This document shows positions 25,631-34,567 of a stretch of DNA of 56,535 bases, in pieces. A program made the position numbers and the translations under genes. The notes under the pieces were generated by a model. That model ran no database searches and was not told the DNA's origin. It worked only from the letters and a program-made list of their open reading frames with translations. The stretch is from Phycisphaerae bacterium (GTDB lineage: Bacteria; Planctomycetota; Phycisphaerae; Sedimentisphaerales; Anaerobacaceae): positions 1-56,535 of the forward strand of contig JAPLMX010000208.1 of NCBI GenBank assembly GCA_026386805.1. The letters are read 5' to 3'. Each line of letters opens with the position of its first letter. The stretch's first letter is position 1.

Positions 25631-27961
25631 ATGACAAAGCGATCATCCACGAAGCCGCTGACGTTGTATCTTTCCATGATTCTTGCCACCGCTCTTGCTG
25701 GACTGCCGGCCGGACGATTGAAGGCTGCCGCAAGTCCGCCCGCCTCTTCTTCGGCCGCCCTGGACGCGGCGGCCGGGACCCTCGGCGACGGACGGCTGGA
25801 TGCGGCCTTCAGTGGCTTTGACATGGTTTCGAAAGACTCTTCGGCCCCGCCCTTTGTTCGTGGTTTGGCCATGCTTGGGATGGCCGAAGTGGCGTCGGCC
25901 CGGCAGGACTTCGCCGCCGCTAGTGTGATGTGGGAGCGCGTGGCCTCCGATACGGGATTGCCTCCGCTCCACCGCGATACAGCGCGCCGCCGCTTGGCGG
26001 AAGCCCAGCGGCTCCGGCAGGGATTGGCCGGGCGCGATCCTGCCGCGTATCGGGCCGAGCTGCCGGTCTTGCCTGAGCCTGCCGTCGTGCTCCACGTCGC
26101 ACCCACAGGAACGGATGCGACCGACGGTTCCGAGGCCAGGCCGTTTGGCTCTCTGGAGAGGGCCCGCGACGCCGTGCGGGCGTTGAAGAAATCCAACGGC
26201 GGAACGCTTCTCAAAGGCGGTGTGCGGATCGTGATGGGGGGCGGGTCGTATCCTGTCGAGCGAACGCTGTTGCTGACATCTGAGGACTCGGGAACGGCCG
26301 AGGCCCCGGTGGTTTACAGGGCCGCCTCCGGCCAAACGCCCGTTCTTGGCGGCGGGACGCGAATCACCGGCTGGAAGCCGATCTCGGACGCGAGCCTTCG
26401 AGACAAGCTTGAGCCATCGGTCCGCGATCGGGTCCTGGAGGCCGATCTCAAGGCGCTGGGCGTGACGGACGGGGGCGACGCGACGGCGCTGCGCCGCCGG
26501 TGCGAGCTGTTCGCGGATGGCCGGCCCCAGACGCTCGCCCGCTGGCCGAACGAGGGCTTTGTCAGAACCGGTGAAATCCTTGGCAAGGAGGCCTTCAAGT
26601 ATCTCGACGACCGGCCGAATCGCTGGCTTGATGAGCCGAACGTCCGTCTCTATGGCTATTGGTTCTGGGACTGGTACGAGGAGTATCAGACGGTGGCGAC
26701 CATCGATGCGGGCGCTCGGACCTTTACGCTGTCCCGGCCCTACTCGCAGTACGGCTACCGCAAAGACCAGCGTTACTACGCCGTGAACGTTTTCCGTGAG
26801 ATCGACAGCCCGGGGGAATGGTATCTCGACCGCCGCACCGGCAAGATCTACTGGCTGCCGCCGGAAGGGGTCGACGGGACGAAGGCGCAGACGGTCCTGA
26901 GCGTGTTCGACCAGCCCTTTGTGGCCTTGGACGGAGTCAAGCACGTGCTGTTCGCTGGCCTGACGCTTCAGGAAGGGCGGGGCGACGGCATTCACATCCG
27001 CGGCGGGGCGGACTGCCTCGTAGCGCATTGCACGCTCCAACGCTTGGGCGGCGACGCCATTGTGATCGAGGGGGGACAGCATCACGGCATCTTCGCCTGC
27101 ACGATGAACACCCTCGGCTGCGGTGGGGCGCGCGTCGCGGGCGGCGACCGCCGGACCTTGACGCCCGGCCGTCATTTCGTCGAGAACTGCACCGTGTCCG
27201 ATCTCTCGCGGCTCAAGCGGACGTACACCCCGGCCGTCCATCTCGACGGCTGCGGCAATCGCGTCGCCCACAACCTCTTCGAGAACATGCCTTCCTCCGC
27301 CTTGCGGATCGAGGGCAACGACCACCTGATCGAGCTGAACGTGATCCGCAACGTGGTCCAGGAGTCGGACGACCAGGGCGGCCTCGACATGTTCGGCAAT
27401 CCCCTGTATCGCGGGGTCGTCATTCGCTGGAACCGCTGGGCCGACATTCGGGGTGGCACGCAGAACGGCGCGGCGGGCGTCCGATTGGACGACATGATTT
27501 CCGGCGTCACGATTCATGGCAATATCTTCGAGCGGTGCGGCGCCGTCGCCTTCGGCGGTGTCCAAATCCACGGCGGCAAGGACAATCTCGTGGACGGCAA
27601 CCTCTTCGCGGATTGCCGCGCGGGAATCAGCTTCAGCCGCTGGGGTGCCAAACGCTGGCTTGAATCCGTTCAGCGATTTGTGCCGCAGGCGGGCGAGGCC
27701 CCGTATTCGAGCCGCTATCCTGATCTGGCCAGTCTCAAGGAAGGCGCAGATGTGAATCTCATCACCCGCAACCTTTTTGCCCGCTGCGGGAGTGTCTTCG
27801 TTCGCGACGGCGGAGTGGAACGGACCGCTCTGAATGCCGTCACCGACGTGACCGTGACGGCGCAGATCGCATCGAGCAATGATCCGCAGCTCAAGCGGAT
27901 GCTTTTCGAGGCGATTCCGCTCGACGAGATAGGTCCTTACAATGACTCTTTTGGGAGGTAG
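25631..27961 (+). CDS. Secreted right-handed parallel beta-helix protein
   Basis: 776 residues from ATG 25631, with TGGAGAA upstream; the signal peptide is TLYLSMILATALAGLPAG. A short helical repeat region (about 45-125) precedes a Phycisphaerae-type domain beginning LHVAPTGTDATDGSEARPFG, which is the usual entrance to pectate-lyase-like beta-helices. The helix itself is visible as repeated G.G..IHI.GG / H.NIFERCG / DNLVDGNLFADC turns (about 425-700). Such proteins are polysaccharide lyases or isomerases, substrate unknown. The stop codon TAG lies inside the ribosome site of the next gene, so the two are co-translated. Confidence 0.85.
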   Translation: MTKRSSTKPLTLYLSMILATALAGLPAGRLKAAASPPASSSAALDAAAGTLGDGRLDAAFSGFDMVSKDSSAPPFVRGLAMLGMAEVASARQDFAAASVMWERVASDTGLPPLHRDTARRRLAEAQRLRQGLAGRDPAAYRAELPVLPEPAVVLHVAPTGTDATDGSEARPFGSLERARDAVRALKKSNGGTLLKGGVRIVMGGGSYPVERTLLLTSEDSGTAEAPVVYRAASGQTPVLGGGTRITGWKPISDASLRDKLEPSVRDRVLEADLKALGVTDGGDATALRRRCELFADGRPQTLARWPNEGFVRTGEILGKEAFKYLDDRPNRWLDEPNVRLYGYWFWDWYEEYQTVATIDAGARTFTLSRPYSQYGYRKDQRYYAVNVFREIDSPGEWYLDRRTGKIYWLPPEGVDGTKAQTVLSVFDQPFVALDGVKHVLFAGLTLQEGRGDGIHIRGGADCLVAHCTLQRLGGDAIVIEGGQHHGIFACTMNTLGCGGARVAGGDRRTLTPGRHFVENCTVSDLSRLKRTYTPAVHLDGCGNRVAHNLFENMPSSALRIEGNDHLIELNVIRNVVQESDDQGGLDMFGNPLYRGVVIRWNRWADIRGGTQNGAAGVRLDDMISGVTIHGNIFERCGAVAFGGVQIHGGKDNLVDGNLFADCRAGISFSRWGAKRWLESVQRFVPQAGEAPYSSRYPDLASLKEGADVNLITRNLFARCGSVFVRDGGVERTALNAVTDVTVTAQIASSNDPQLKRMLFEAIPLDEIGPYNDSFGR

Positions 27962-27965
27962 TACC

Positions 27966-29360
27966 ATGACTGCGAATTCCCGTGTAACCACGAGACGTCA
28001 GTTTCTTCGCAATTCGACCTCGGCCACGGCTGGCGTGGCGCTGGGCTTGAATCTCTTCGGCACGCCCGCGATGCGCTCCGTCCGGGGCGCCAACGAGAAG
28101 ATTCGGGTCGGCTTTATCGGCGTGGGAAACCGCGGGAGCCAGTTGCTCCAGGGGTTCATGGCCCAGGATAACGTGGACATCGTCGCCTTGTGCGATGTCT
28201 ACGAGCCTTACCTGGCCCGCGACAACTCCCAGGTCGGCCAGGCCGTGATCAACTCCATCGGCGAGCGGGTGCCCAAGATGGGCGAGAAATTCCCCGGCGA
28301 GGTCGCCCGGTATAAGGACTTTCGTCGTCTGCTTGACCGCAAGGACATCGACGCCGTGGTCATTGCCTCACCCGACCACTGGCACGCCATTCAGATGATC
28401 GCGGCCTGCCGGGCGGGCAAGGATGTCTACGTGGAAAAGCCCCTGTCCGTGACCATTCACGAGGGTCGAAAGATGGTCGAGGCTGCGGCGAAATACAACC
28501 GCGTCGTCCAGGTGGGTCTGCACCGCCGGTCGTCCCAGATGTACGCGGACTTGGCGAAGGAGATGCAGGCGGGCAAGATCGGTAAGGTCACTGTCGCCCG
28601 GGCGTATCGCGTCAGCAACATGTCCCCCTCCGGCATCGGAAAGTATCCAGACAAGACCCCGCCCAAGGGGTTGGACTGGGACCTGTGGCTCGGCCCGCGC
28701 CCGATGCGCCCTTACAAGGACAATATCGCGCAGTACAAGTTCCGCTGGTGGCAAGCCTACTCATCGCAGGTGGGCAACTGGGGCGTCCACTACTTCGACG
28801 CGATCCGCTGGGTCCTGAACGAGGAAGCGCCGATCTCGATCTCGGCCCACGGCGGCCGGTTCGCGGTGGACGACGACCGCACGATCCCGGACACGATGGA
28901 GGTGATCTTCGAGCTGCCTTCCGGCGTGTTGCTGGTCTTCGGGCAATATGAAGCGAACGGGATCGCCCCCCTCGAATCCGGCGAAATCGAGTTCCGGGGC
29001 ACACTCGGCAATCTGTACTCGGGTTCCGAAGGCGGCGGATACAAGGTTGCCCCTTCGCCGGCCGGGCAATTCCAGCCCTCCAAGCCGCGTGGCAAGCCCG
29101 AAGAGAAACCGGCGGCCAAGGGCGGGCCGGACCTGACGGTCCTGCACATCCGCAACTTCCTCGACTGCGTCAAAACGCGGCAAAAACCCCATTGCGATAT
29201 CGAGATGGGCCACCGCTCGACGACGTTTGCTCTGCTGGCCAACATGGCGCTGACGACCAGGTCCCGCCTTGACTGGGACCCGAAGGCCGAACGTGTCACC
29301 AACAACAAGGAGGCCAACAAGCTGCTTCACTATCAATATCGCAAGCCCTGGACCCTGTAG
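27966..29360 (+). CDS. Exported Gfo/Idh/MocA family oxidoreductase (second copy)
   Basis: 464 residues from ATG 27966, with GGGAGG upstream. Tat signal TRRQFLRNSTSATAGVALG. Rossmann motif GFIGVGNRGSQ, ASPDHWHAI, DVYVEKPLSV, then SSQVGNWGVHYFDAIRW. An insertion rich in Pro/Lys (QFQPSKPRGKPEEKPAAK) near residue 370 is unusual and looks like a flexible linker. It is a paralogue of the gene at 19718, though quite diverged. It follows the beta-helix gene within 5 bases, suggesting joint action on the same glycan. Confidence 0.93.
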   Translation: MTANSRVTTRRQFLRNSTSATAGVALGLNLFGTPAMRSVRGANEKIRVGFIGVGNRGSQLLQGFMAQDNVDIVALCDVYEPYLARDNSQVGQAVINSIGERVPKMGEKFPGEVARYKDFRRLLDRKDIDAVVIASPDHWHAIQMIAACRAGKDVYVEKPLSVTIHEGRKMVEAAAKYNRVVQVGLHRRSSQMYADLAKEMQAGKIGKVTVARAYRVSNMSPSGIGKYPDKTPPKGLDWDLWLGPRPMRPYKDNIAQYKFRWWQAYSSQVGNWGVHYFDAIRWVLNEEAPISISAHGGRFAVDDDRTIPDTMEVIFELPSGVLLVFGQYEANGIAPLESGEIEFRGTLGNLYSGSEGGGYKVAPSPAGQFQPSKPRGKPEEKPAAKGGPDLTVLHIRNFLDCVKTRQKPHCDIEMGHRSTTFALLANMALTTRSRLDWDPKAERVTNNKEANKLLHYQYRKPWTL

Positions 29361-29458
29361 CGGGGTTCTTCGGTAAGGCCATGAAAGACGCCGGGTGGGA
29401 AGGTCCGATAGCAGATTGCGAATAGCCCCCGCGCCGGCCCCAGGGCTACCGTCGGGAG

Positions 29459-29565
29459 AATTGGCGTTGTTTTTTTTGAACCCCTCTTGGGGGTCGAGTC
29501 CTCCTAACTCTTTTTCTCCCAAGCGGTTAGTGCGCATGGCGGCCCCGCGCCAATTGGCTTTGTTT
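29459..29565 (-). repeat. Diverged two-copy relative of the AAACAAAGCCAATT array
   Basis: On the minus strand, AAACAAAGCCAATT (29565-29552) and the variant AAACAACGCCAATT (29472-29459) are 93 bases apart, the same as the B-to-C spacing of the big array (91-92). The linker is also related: GAGTTA.GG..GA....CGACCC...AAG.GG precedes the second motif at the same distance as in the array. Sequence divergence is much greater than among copies in the main array, so this is an older copy. Confidence 0.8.
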
Positions 29566-30000
29566 TGCATCTTCGGCCTGTGCAGGCCTCCCGGGTCCCT
29601 GTCTATGCCGGCGGCAGCCAGGAGTTGCCGTCCTACCGCTCCCGACCAGCGTGATCAGATTCTCTATTCACTTTTCAATCGTTACTTCAGAGAAATAGTT
29701 CAGTGGCTATCATACAACCATCGGGATGGGCCGTCAAGTGTAATCTCGACCCGAGGGGAGCTGCGCGTCCTGCATTTCGCAAGTTCCACGACTATGGGGA
29801 CGGATTGCCGCGCGTCGCGCGCACCTGTCTGTGACACCCGTAATGTCAGGGCGCGGACCGGGTGAGCCTTCTTTCCCCTCATCGCTCAAGGTCCGCCCTC
29901 AAACAACCGATGAACCTGGGTGTATGTCTTGGTAGTGAACACGTTTCTGCTCTCTCGCTCGAAACAGCGAGCCACAGAAACCGGCAGAGCGGACTCAAGT
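29566..30000. other. Intergenic region before the second pilin
   Basis: No gene, terminator or repeat that I can support. A frame on the plus strand runs into the pilin from 29920, but the pilin start at 30001 is defined by the signal peptide. Confidence 0.45.
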
Positions 30001-30438
30001 ATGAAGCGGACCCGCAGAGCATTCACGATGGTCGAGCTCATGGTGGTCGTTCTGATCGTGGGGATCCTCGTCGCCGCGGCGATCCCCATGATGAAAGGCC
30101 GCACGGATGCGTCCAAATGGTCGGAGGCCAAGATGGCGATGGGAACGATCGCCCACGCCCTGCGCGCCTACGGCAGCGAGAAGGGCAACTTCTCGGGTGC
30201 CCCCACTCTCGAAGAGATCGGAATCCTGGACGGGGATCTGGACGGGACCTATTTCTCGCACGGGACCTACGCGATCACCTCGGCTTCCGCCTCGATCGGG
30301 CAAACCAGCTTCGTCATTACCTGCACGGCGGCGGATTCCACCCGGGCTGACGTCCCGACCAGCCCGGCCGGCATGACACTGACCTGCAACTCAGGCAATG
30401 ACTATCAGGCCACCTTCGTCGGCCTCGGCGGCGAGTGA
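30001..30438 (+). CDS. Type IV pilin-like protein (paralogue)
   Basis: 145 residues from ATG 30001; the upstream extension of the frame lacks pilin character. Class III signal RRAFTMVELMVVVLIVGIL, again with Ala at -1. The rest follows the pilin at 4747 closely (SKWSEAKMAMGTIAHALRAY, LDGTYFSHGTYAI, FVITCTAADSTR). The ribosome site is weak. It stands alone without assembly genes. Conservation of both head and signal suggests both copies are expressed. Confidence 0.83.
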   Translation: MKRTRRAFTMVELMVVVLIVGILVAAAIPMMKGRTDASKWSEAKMAMGTIAHALRAYGSEKGNFSGAPTLEEIGILDGDLDGTYFSHGTYAITSASASIGQTSFVITCTAADSTRADVPTSPAGMTLTCNSGNDYQATFVGLGGE

Positions 30439-30579
30439 CGCAGCACCCCCCAAGCACTCCCTTTTCCCTCAAATTTTCGCACACACCGCACTTGCGGCGC
30501 CAAGGGACGTAAAATAGCATCACGTCTCTGTCAAGTGCGCAGTCGTGAAAGATCTCGGCTTGCCGGAAAGGAAGATGCT

Positions 30580-31197
30580 ATGAGAGCAAAAGTGTTGGTG
30601 GTCTACTATTCCCTGTATGGGCACGTCTATCAGTTGGTCGAGGCGGCCGCCCAAGGCGTGCGAACGGTGCCCGACGTTGAGGCCGTCCTGCGGCGCGTCC
30701 CGGAGACGTTGCCGCCGGAGGTTATCGAGAAGCTGGGTGCGGCCGAGGCACAGAAACAGCAGGCCCAGGTCCCCGTGTGCACCGTAGACGAACTCACCCA
30801 GTACGGCGGAATCATCTTCGGAGCACCCACCCGTTTCGGGGCCGTGTGCGGCCAGATGCGGCAGTTCCTCGACGCCACGGGGCAGTTGTGGTTCAAGGGC
30901 GCCCTGGTCGGCAAAGTGGGCAGTGTCCTCACCAGCACCGCCACGCAACACGGGGGCCAGGAATCCACCATCCTGGGCTTGCACACGACGCTCCTGCATC
31001 ACGGCATGGTGATCGTCGGCCTGCCCTATTCCTTCCAGGGCCAGATGGGCGTGGGAGAGATCACCGGCTGTTCCCCCTACGGGGCTTCCACCATCGCGGG
31101 TCCAGACGGCAAACGCCTTCCCACGGCGAACGAGCTTGCAGGCGCAAAATACCAAGGCGAGCACGTGGCCAAGATTGTGAAGAAGCTGGTGGCGTGA
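30580..31197 (+). CDS. wrbA: NAD(P)H:quinone oxidoreductase WrbA
   Basis: 205 residues from ATG 30580 with GGAAAGGAAG upstream. Flavodoxin-fold marks: [16 protein letters not shown] (FMN phosphate loop), [12 protein letters not shown], then [18 protein letters not shown], and the WrbA-specific [12 protein letters not shown]. Length is normal (E. coli WrbA is 198). The enzyme reduces quinones by two electrons using NAD(P)H, protecting against redox cycling. It appears to be a single-gene unit. Confidence 0.96.
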   Translation: MRAKVLVVYYSLYGHVYQLVEAAAQGVRTVPDVEAVLRRVPETLPPEVIEKLGAAEAQKQQAQVPVCTVDELTQYGGIIFGAPTRFGAVCGQMRQFLDATGQLWFKGALVGKVGSVLTSTATQHGGQESTILGLHTTLLHHGMVIVGLPYSFQGQMGVGEITGCSPYGASTIAGPDGKRLPTANELAGAKYQGEHVAKIVKKLVA

Positions 31198-31270
31198 GAG
31201 ATGTCCGTCAACAAACGAAACGGGTCCTCTGGGTGTACGACTAAATCCAGTGGTACCCGTGCACTCATTC

Positions 31271-31402
31271 TGTCATCCTGAGCGCCAGCGAAGAGCCTGT
31301 CCTGAGCGAAGTCGAAGGAATCTGGCCACGGACTGCACGTGGACGCGGTACGTTGGGTGCTTCTCCTGCGATGCCAGATGCTTCGCTTCGCTCAGCATGA
31401 CA
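31271..31402. repeat. Inverted pair of TGTCATCCTGAGCG repeats
   Basis: Left arm TGTCATCCTGAGCGCCAGCG (31271 on) with an internal repeat CCTGAGCGAAGTCGAAGGAATCTGG. Right arm 31374-31402 CCAGATGCTTCGCTTCG...CATGACA. It lies between the convergent ends of wrbA and the esterase gene. Confidence 0.75.
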
Positions 31403-31448
31403 ACTGCGGATTGGCCCGTCACAAAACGCAGTCGCACATTCCTCTGGC

Positions 31449-32390
31449 CTACTGCGGCTGTGCGGGCGGCTTGAGGAAGCCCTGGTGCCGCAGCCAGTTG
31501 GCGCAGGCCTGCGTCCACATGGAGCACGGATGGTCGCTCGGGCGGACGCCGAAGTCGTGGGCGGCGGTGGCGTAGACGTGCAGCTCCGCCGGCACGCCGG
31601 CTTTCCGCAGGGCCAGGTACATGAGCACGCTATGCTCCGGCGGGCTGATGATGTCGGCCCCGCCGTGCGCGAGGAAGACCGGTGGCGTCCCGGCCGGGAT
31701 GTGGAAGGAGGGAGCGATCTCGTCCTTGTCCTTGGCCTTCAGATACCCCGAATAGACGCCGATGGCAAAGTCGGGCCGGCAACTGATCTTGTCCACGTCA
31801 TCGACAGGCTCATAAGTCTTCTGCTCGAAGCTGGTCGCGGTCGCAATGGCCAGATGGCCGCCCGCTGAGAAACCCACCATGCCAATCTGGTCCGGATGGA
31901 TGCCCCACTCAGCGGCCTTGCTGCGCACCAGCCGGACGGCCCGCTGCGCATCCTGGAGCGGCCGCCGGGCCGGTTCGCCCTTGATCTCATCCGGCCGTCG
32001 TGGCACGCGGTACTTGAGAATAATCCCGGTAGCGCCAATCGAGTTCAACCACGCGGCCACCTCCTCGCCTTCCAGTTGCCAATACAGGTCCCAATACCCG
32101 CCGCCGGGACAGATCAGCACCGCAGTCCCGGTATCCTTGTCTTTCGCCGGCCGATAGATCGTGAGGGTCGGCTTGGTGACGTTGGTCACCAGCCTGGTCT
32201 GCTCGGTGACCTCAACCTGCTTACGGTCCAGCTTCGGCGACATCCGGACCATCTCCGCGCCGATATTGCCCGTCTCCTCCGGCGCCTTCCCCGGCCAAAC
32301 CTCGACAACCAGCGGCTTATCGGCCCCAACCACCGATCCAGCCCCGCACATCCCTATGACCAGAGAAACCATCAACATGAATCGCATCAT
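31449..32390 (-). CDS. Secreted alpha/beta-hydrolase (acetyl-esterase-like)
   Basis: 313 residues from ATG 32390 with AGGAGG six bases upstream. A signal peptide (FMLMVSLVIGMCGAGSVVGA) is followed by an esterase of the BD-FAE/acetyl-xylan-esterase type: oxyanion-hole region VLICPGGGYW, nucleophile elbow GFSAGGHLA, acid region PVFLAHGGADIISPPEHS, and the catalytic His in ATAAHDFG. It probably removes acetyl or feruloyl groups from plant or algal polysaccharide outside the cytoplasm. Confidence 0.9.
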   Translation of the reverse strand: MMRFMLMVSLVIGMCGAGSVVGADKPLVVEVWPGKAPEETGNIGAEMVRMSPKLDRKQVEVTEQTRLVTNVTKPTLTIYRPAKDKDTGTAVLICPGGGYWDLYWQLEGEEVAAWLNSIGATGIILKYRVPRRPDEIKGEPARRPLQDAQRAVRLVRSKAAEWGIHPDQIGMVGFSAGGHLAIATATSFEQKTYEPVDDVDKISCRPDFAIGVYSGYLKAKDKDEIAPSFHIPAGTPPVFLAHGGADIISPPEHSVLMYLALRKAGVPAELHVYATAAHDFGVRPSDHPCSMWTQACANWLRHQGFLKPPAQPQ

Positions 32391-32439
32391 AGTATGCCTC
32401 CTGGGCTCGCCCATTAGAAACCGGCATTCGTAGCTGTGC

Positions 32440-32835
32440 TCATTGTTTGCCATCCGCCGTTCTCCCTTGCTCTCTGTTCCTCAGGTCGTCATGGAACTCC
32501 AGCATGAGTCTTTTGGTTCTCTCGCCCAGCATGCCCATGAGGGCCAGGAGCAGCCAAGCTAATCCAATACACAGTCCAAACCCCATGGTTATGCCAAAGT
32601 CAAAGCCGCGAGCGAACCAGTCGGCTGCGTCAGACTCCATCAATCTTGTGGCGTGTAGAACACTCTCCGCGTTTATCAGCAAGGTCGCCGGCAATCCAAG
32701 CCCGCCCAGAAGCAAGAAAATGCGAGCGTTCTTCACGCGCTTTTGCCATTTCCGAACGTGCGCAACGTATTCCTCATCCGTGAACCTTTGTGGCCGCAGC
32801 CAGGTTCCAACTCTTTGAAAGGAGAACGTCGTCAT
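32440..32835 (-). CDS. Small two-helix membrane protein (paralogue 1)
   Basis: 131 residues; ATG 32835 preceded by GAAGGGAC. An N-terminal basic segment RFTDEEYVAHVRKWQKRVKN is followed by two hydrophobic segments (IFLLLGGLGLPATLLI, FGITMGFGLCIGLAWLLLALMG) and a helical tail. It is a clear paralogue of the protein at 36488-36889; both even share the ribosome site GAAGGGACA region. Function unknown. It follows the 222-residue protein gene on the same strand. Confidence 0.7.
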   Translation of the reverse strand: MTTFSFQRVGTWLRPQRFTDEEYVAHVRKWQKRVKNARIFLLLGGLGLPATLLINAESVLHATRLMESDAADWFARGFDFGITMGFGLCIGLAWLLLALMGMLGERTKRLMLEFHDDLRNREQGRTADGKQ

Positions 32836-32884
32836 TGCCAGTGTCCCTTCACATTGCTGATTGTCCCCTACTCTGATTCATCGC

Positions 32885-33553
32885 TCATGTCAAGGGGGCA
32901 AACCTGATCCCTTTACCGTTCGGTCGCTTCAACTGTTCCTTGGTGACGCAACCTATGAGGCAATCCTGCCCGCCGAGATCGTAGCATACGTAGATCTTGG
33001 ATGGGTCCGACTGAGCCAGAAGCTCCACGAATCGGCTGAAGACAGTGGGATCGGCCCAATCGTCTCCCACTTCACACTGAATCTTGATGTCTTTGCCACG
33101 AAAGGAAAAGGAAAGCCAAGCTTCTCTATTCTCGACATCCACATGATCTTGGATGTTCTCGATGGACAAAGAGCCTTCTGCCATTTCGGACATGCGTTCG
33201 GCGATCCTCTTGTAGGCGCCAGGATCCTCAATACATTCCGTATCGAAATGCCATAGGTTGACACAGTGGCTCCGGTGTGGTTCCTGTTCTTCCATCATGC
33301 CTAACCCGATCAGGATCAAATCGTAGCTTGGCCTCTCGTAGTCAGTCCGATTCCGGGATTTAAGGAGATCATCGCAAGTGAACGGCTCGGCCAGCCTGAG
33401 ACCGCAACTGGCGAGAACCTCAAGCTTCTGTTCCAGCGTCGTCTGCGGATCACCTGCACTGGAAGGATTGGATCGGCGATGGGATGTCGCTTTGACCAGC
33501 AGGATTACCACAGCGACAATTGCCACGACAAGAATCGGTATCAGTGTCTTCAT
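32885..33553 (-). CDS. Membrane-anchored protein of unknown function
   Basis: 222 residues from ATG 33553. A single N-terminal helix (TLIPILVVAIVAVVILLV) anchors a soluble domain. The pattern LASCGLRLAEPFTCDDLL, YDLILIGLGMMEEQEP, LWHFDTECIEDPGAYKRIAERM, VGDDWADPTVFSRF fits a hypothetical family I recall from diverse bacterial genomes, with no known function. The start codon directly follows a TGA (TGAATG) of an out-of-frame remnant upstream. Confidence 0.7.
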   Translation of the reverse strand: MKTLIPILVVAIVAVVILLVKATSHRRSNPSSAGDPQTTLEQKLEVLASCGLRLAEPFTCDDLLKSRNRTDYERPSYDLILIGLGMMEEQEPHRSHCVNLWHFDTECIEDPGAYKRIAERMSEMAEGSLSIENIQDHVDVENREAWLSFSFRGKDIKIQCEVGDDWADPTVFSRFVELLAQSDPSKIYVCYDLGGQDCLIGCVTKEQLKRPNGKGIRFAPLT

Positions 33554-33640
33554 TCAGTTCTCCGCGTCGAAAAGAACAATACCGCCAGGTTCTCGATCTC
33601 GCCGGTGTCGGGGTGGAGCCGCGCGATGATCTCATGCCGT
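33554..33640 (-). pseudogene. Out-of-frame remnant of a DUF2283-like gene end
   Basis: Shifted by one base from the DUF2283 gene, the sequence after its stop reads HEIIARLHPDTGEIENLAVL then FFSTRRTE and stops at TGA 33556-33554, abutting the next ATG. This stretch is strongly protein-like and resembles C-termini of DUF2283-type proteins. It has no start of its own. Either the DUF2283 gene suffered a frameshift near its end or a second copy was mostly deleted. Confidence 0.4.
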
Positions 33641-33859
33641 CTTTTGTGTTATCAGGTCTTTGTCGAACTCCAGTCTATAGGATAGTATCGTCCTCAAGTC
33701 GATCTTCTTGGAGGCATCCAGGATCTCTATCCCCACGATCTTGCCGCGAGAAGTTGTGTCCAAATTGACGCCTTCGGTGATTTCCACGGCCCCTTCCGGA
33801 GGCTCATCCCCCAACTCCAAGTACAAGGCATCGACTTCGTCGTCGTAATGTACCTTCAT
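33632..33859 (-). CDS. DUF2283 family small protein (antitoxin-like)
   Basis: 75 residues from ATG 33859 with GAAGAAAGGA upstream. MKVHYDDEVDALYLELGDEP, then GVNLDTTSRGKIVGIEILDASK, is the full DUF2283 pattern. Members usually accompany DUF4258 or RelE-like toxins, but no toxin is seen here. The last residues (LITQKTA) run into a one-base-shifted frame that continues as protein-like sequence, so the C-terminus may be altered. Confidence 0.8.
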   Translation of the reverse strand: MKVHYDDEVDALYLELGDEPPEGAVEITEGVNLDTTSRGKIVGIEILDASKKIDLRTILSYRLEFDKDLITQKTA

Positions 33860-33919
33860 GGGGTGCGTCCTTTCTTCAAGGGATCATGACGGGAAAACCT
33901 GATTTCCATCATGACGCTC

Positions 33920-34131
33920 CTATCGCCGCGTCATGTGTTGCTCAAGGGAGTCGATCTGCTCGTCCGTGAGGCTCTCATAGACTCGCCTGGCTAAGGCAAG
34001 CACTCGTCCGGTTTCTCAATCGGCTCGATCACGAGGCGCACCTTCTGGCCCTCCGCAAGCTCCAGATCTGCAGGGGCTATCACGCGAAAGCTCCCATGTT
34101 CATAGACCGCCTCGATCGTTTCTGTCTTCAT
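33920..34131 (-). pseudogene. DUF104/AF2212-like antitoxin with a one-base frameshift
   Basis: From ATG 34131 (AAAGGAG upstream) the frame encodes KTETIEAVYEHGSFRVIAP and EGQKVRLVIEP, typical of AF2212-like antitoxins, and stops after EKPDECLP at 33991. In the +1 frame the expected C-terminus continues: VLALARRVYESLTDEQIDSL, then EQHMTRR and TAG 33922-33920. One extra G in GACGAGTGCTTG would restore a 70-residue protein of normal length. This is either a true lesion or a sequencing/assembly error. No partner toxin lies next to it. Confidence 0.75.
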
Positions 34132-34349
34132 TGGCTTGCTCCTTTGGGCCATAGCAATTGTATTATAGCGGTCCATGAGCTATTTGTCCTCGTCTTTCCA
34201 AGGCAACTGACGAAGCGAACGACCGGCGTGCTGTCTCCGGACCCCCGCATTTCTCGCATCCTGCCCATAGCATGCTCGATGCGTAGCGGTGCTGCGGGGC
34301 AGCAGAGCCAAAGCACGCTCGTTTGTAGTGATGCGAGGCGTTTCTCTTC

Positions 34350-34404
34350 GTAGGTTGTGCGTCCTCGCACGATTTCTTCAGGCGAGCGAGGACGCTCGCC
34401 CTAC
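34350..34404. repeat. REPIN: GTAG-hairpin / hairpin-CTAC pair
   Basis: GTAG, imperfect hairpin TTGTGCG/CGCACGA, spacer TTTCTTCA, hairpin GGCGAGCG/CGCTCGCC, CTAC. It is the mirror image of the REPIN at 22564-22640. Confidence 0.8.
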
Positions 34405-34567
34405 GCGGAGGACGCTATGCCCTTACGGGCACACTACAAACCATCTGCGACGCTGCTTCCTCCTGCTATCATGCTATTGGTCCAAAGCGACAAATGCCGG
34501 GGGTCGGGGGGCAGAGCCCCCGCATCCCCGGTGACAATTATCGGCGCAAGGATCAGCAGAAGGAGAA
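34405..34567. other. Intergenic region between two REP elements
   Basis: No gene is seen. A GC-rich palindrome GGGGGCAGAGCCCCC lies at about 34508-34522. Confidence 0.4.

Noticed and set aside
25643..27991. 782-codon frame antisense to the beta-helix gene
   Set aside because: Antisense shadow in high-GC DNA; no signal peptide or domain, while the plus-strand frame has both.
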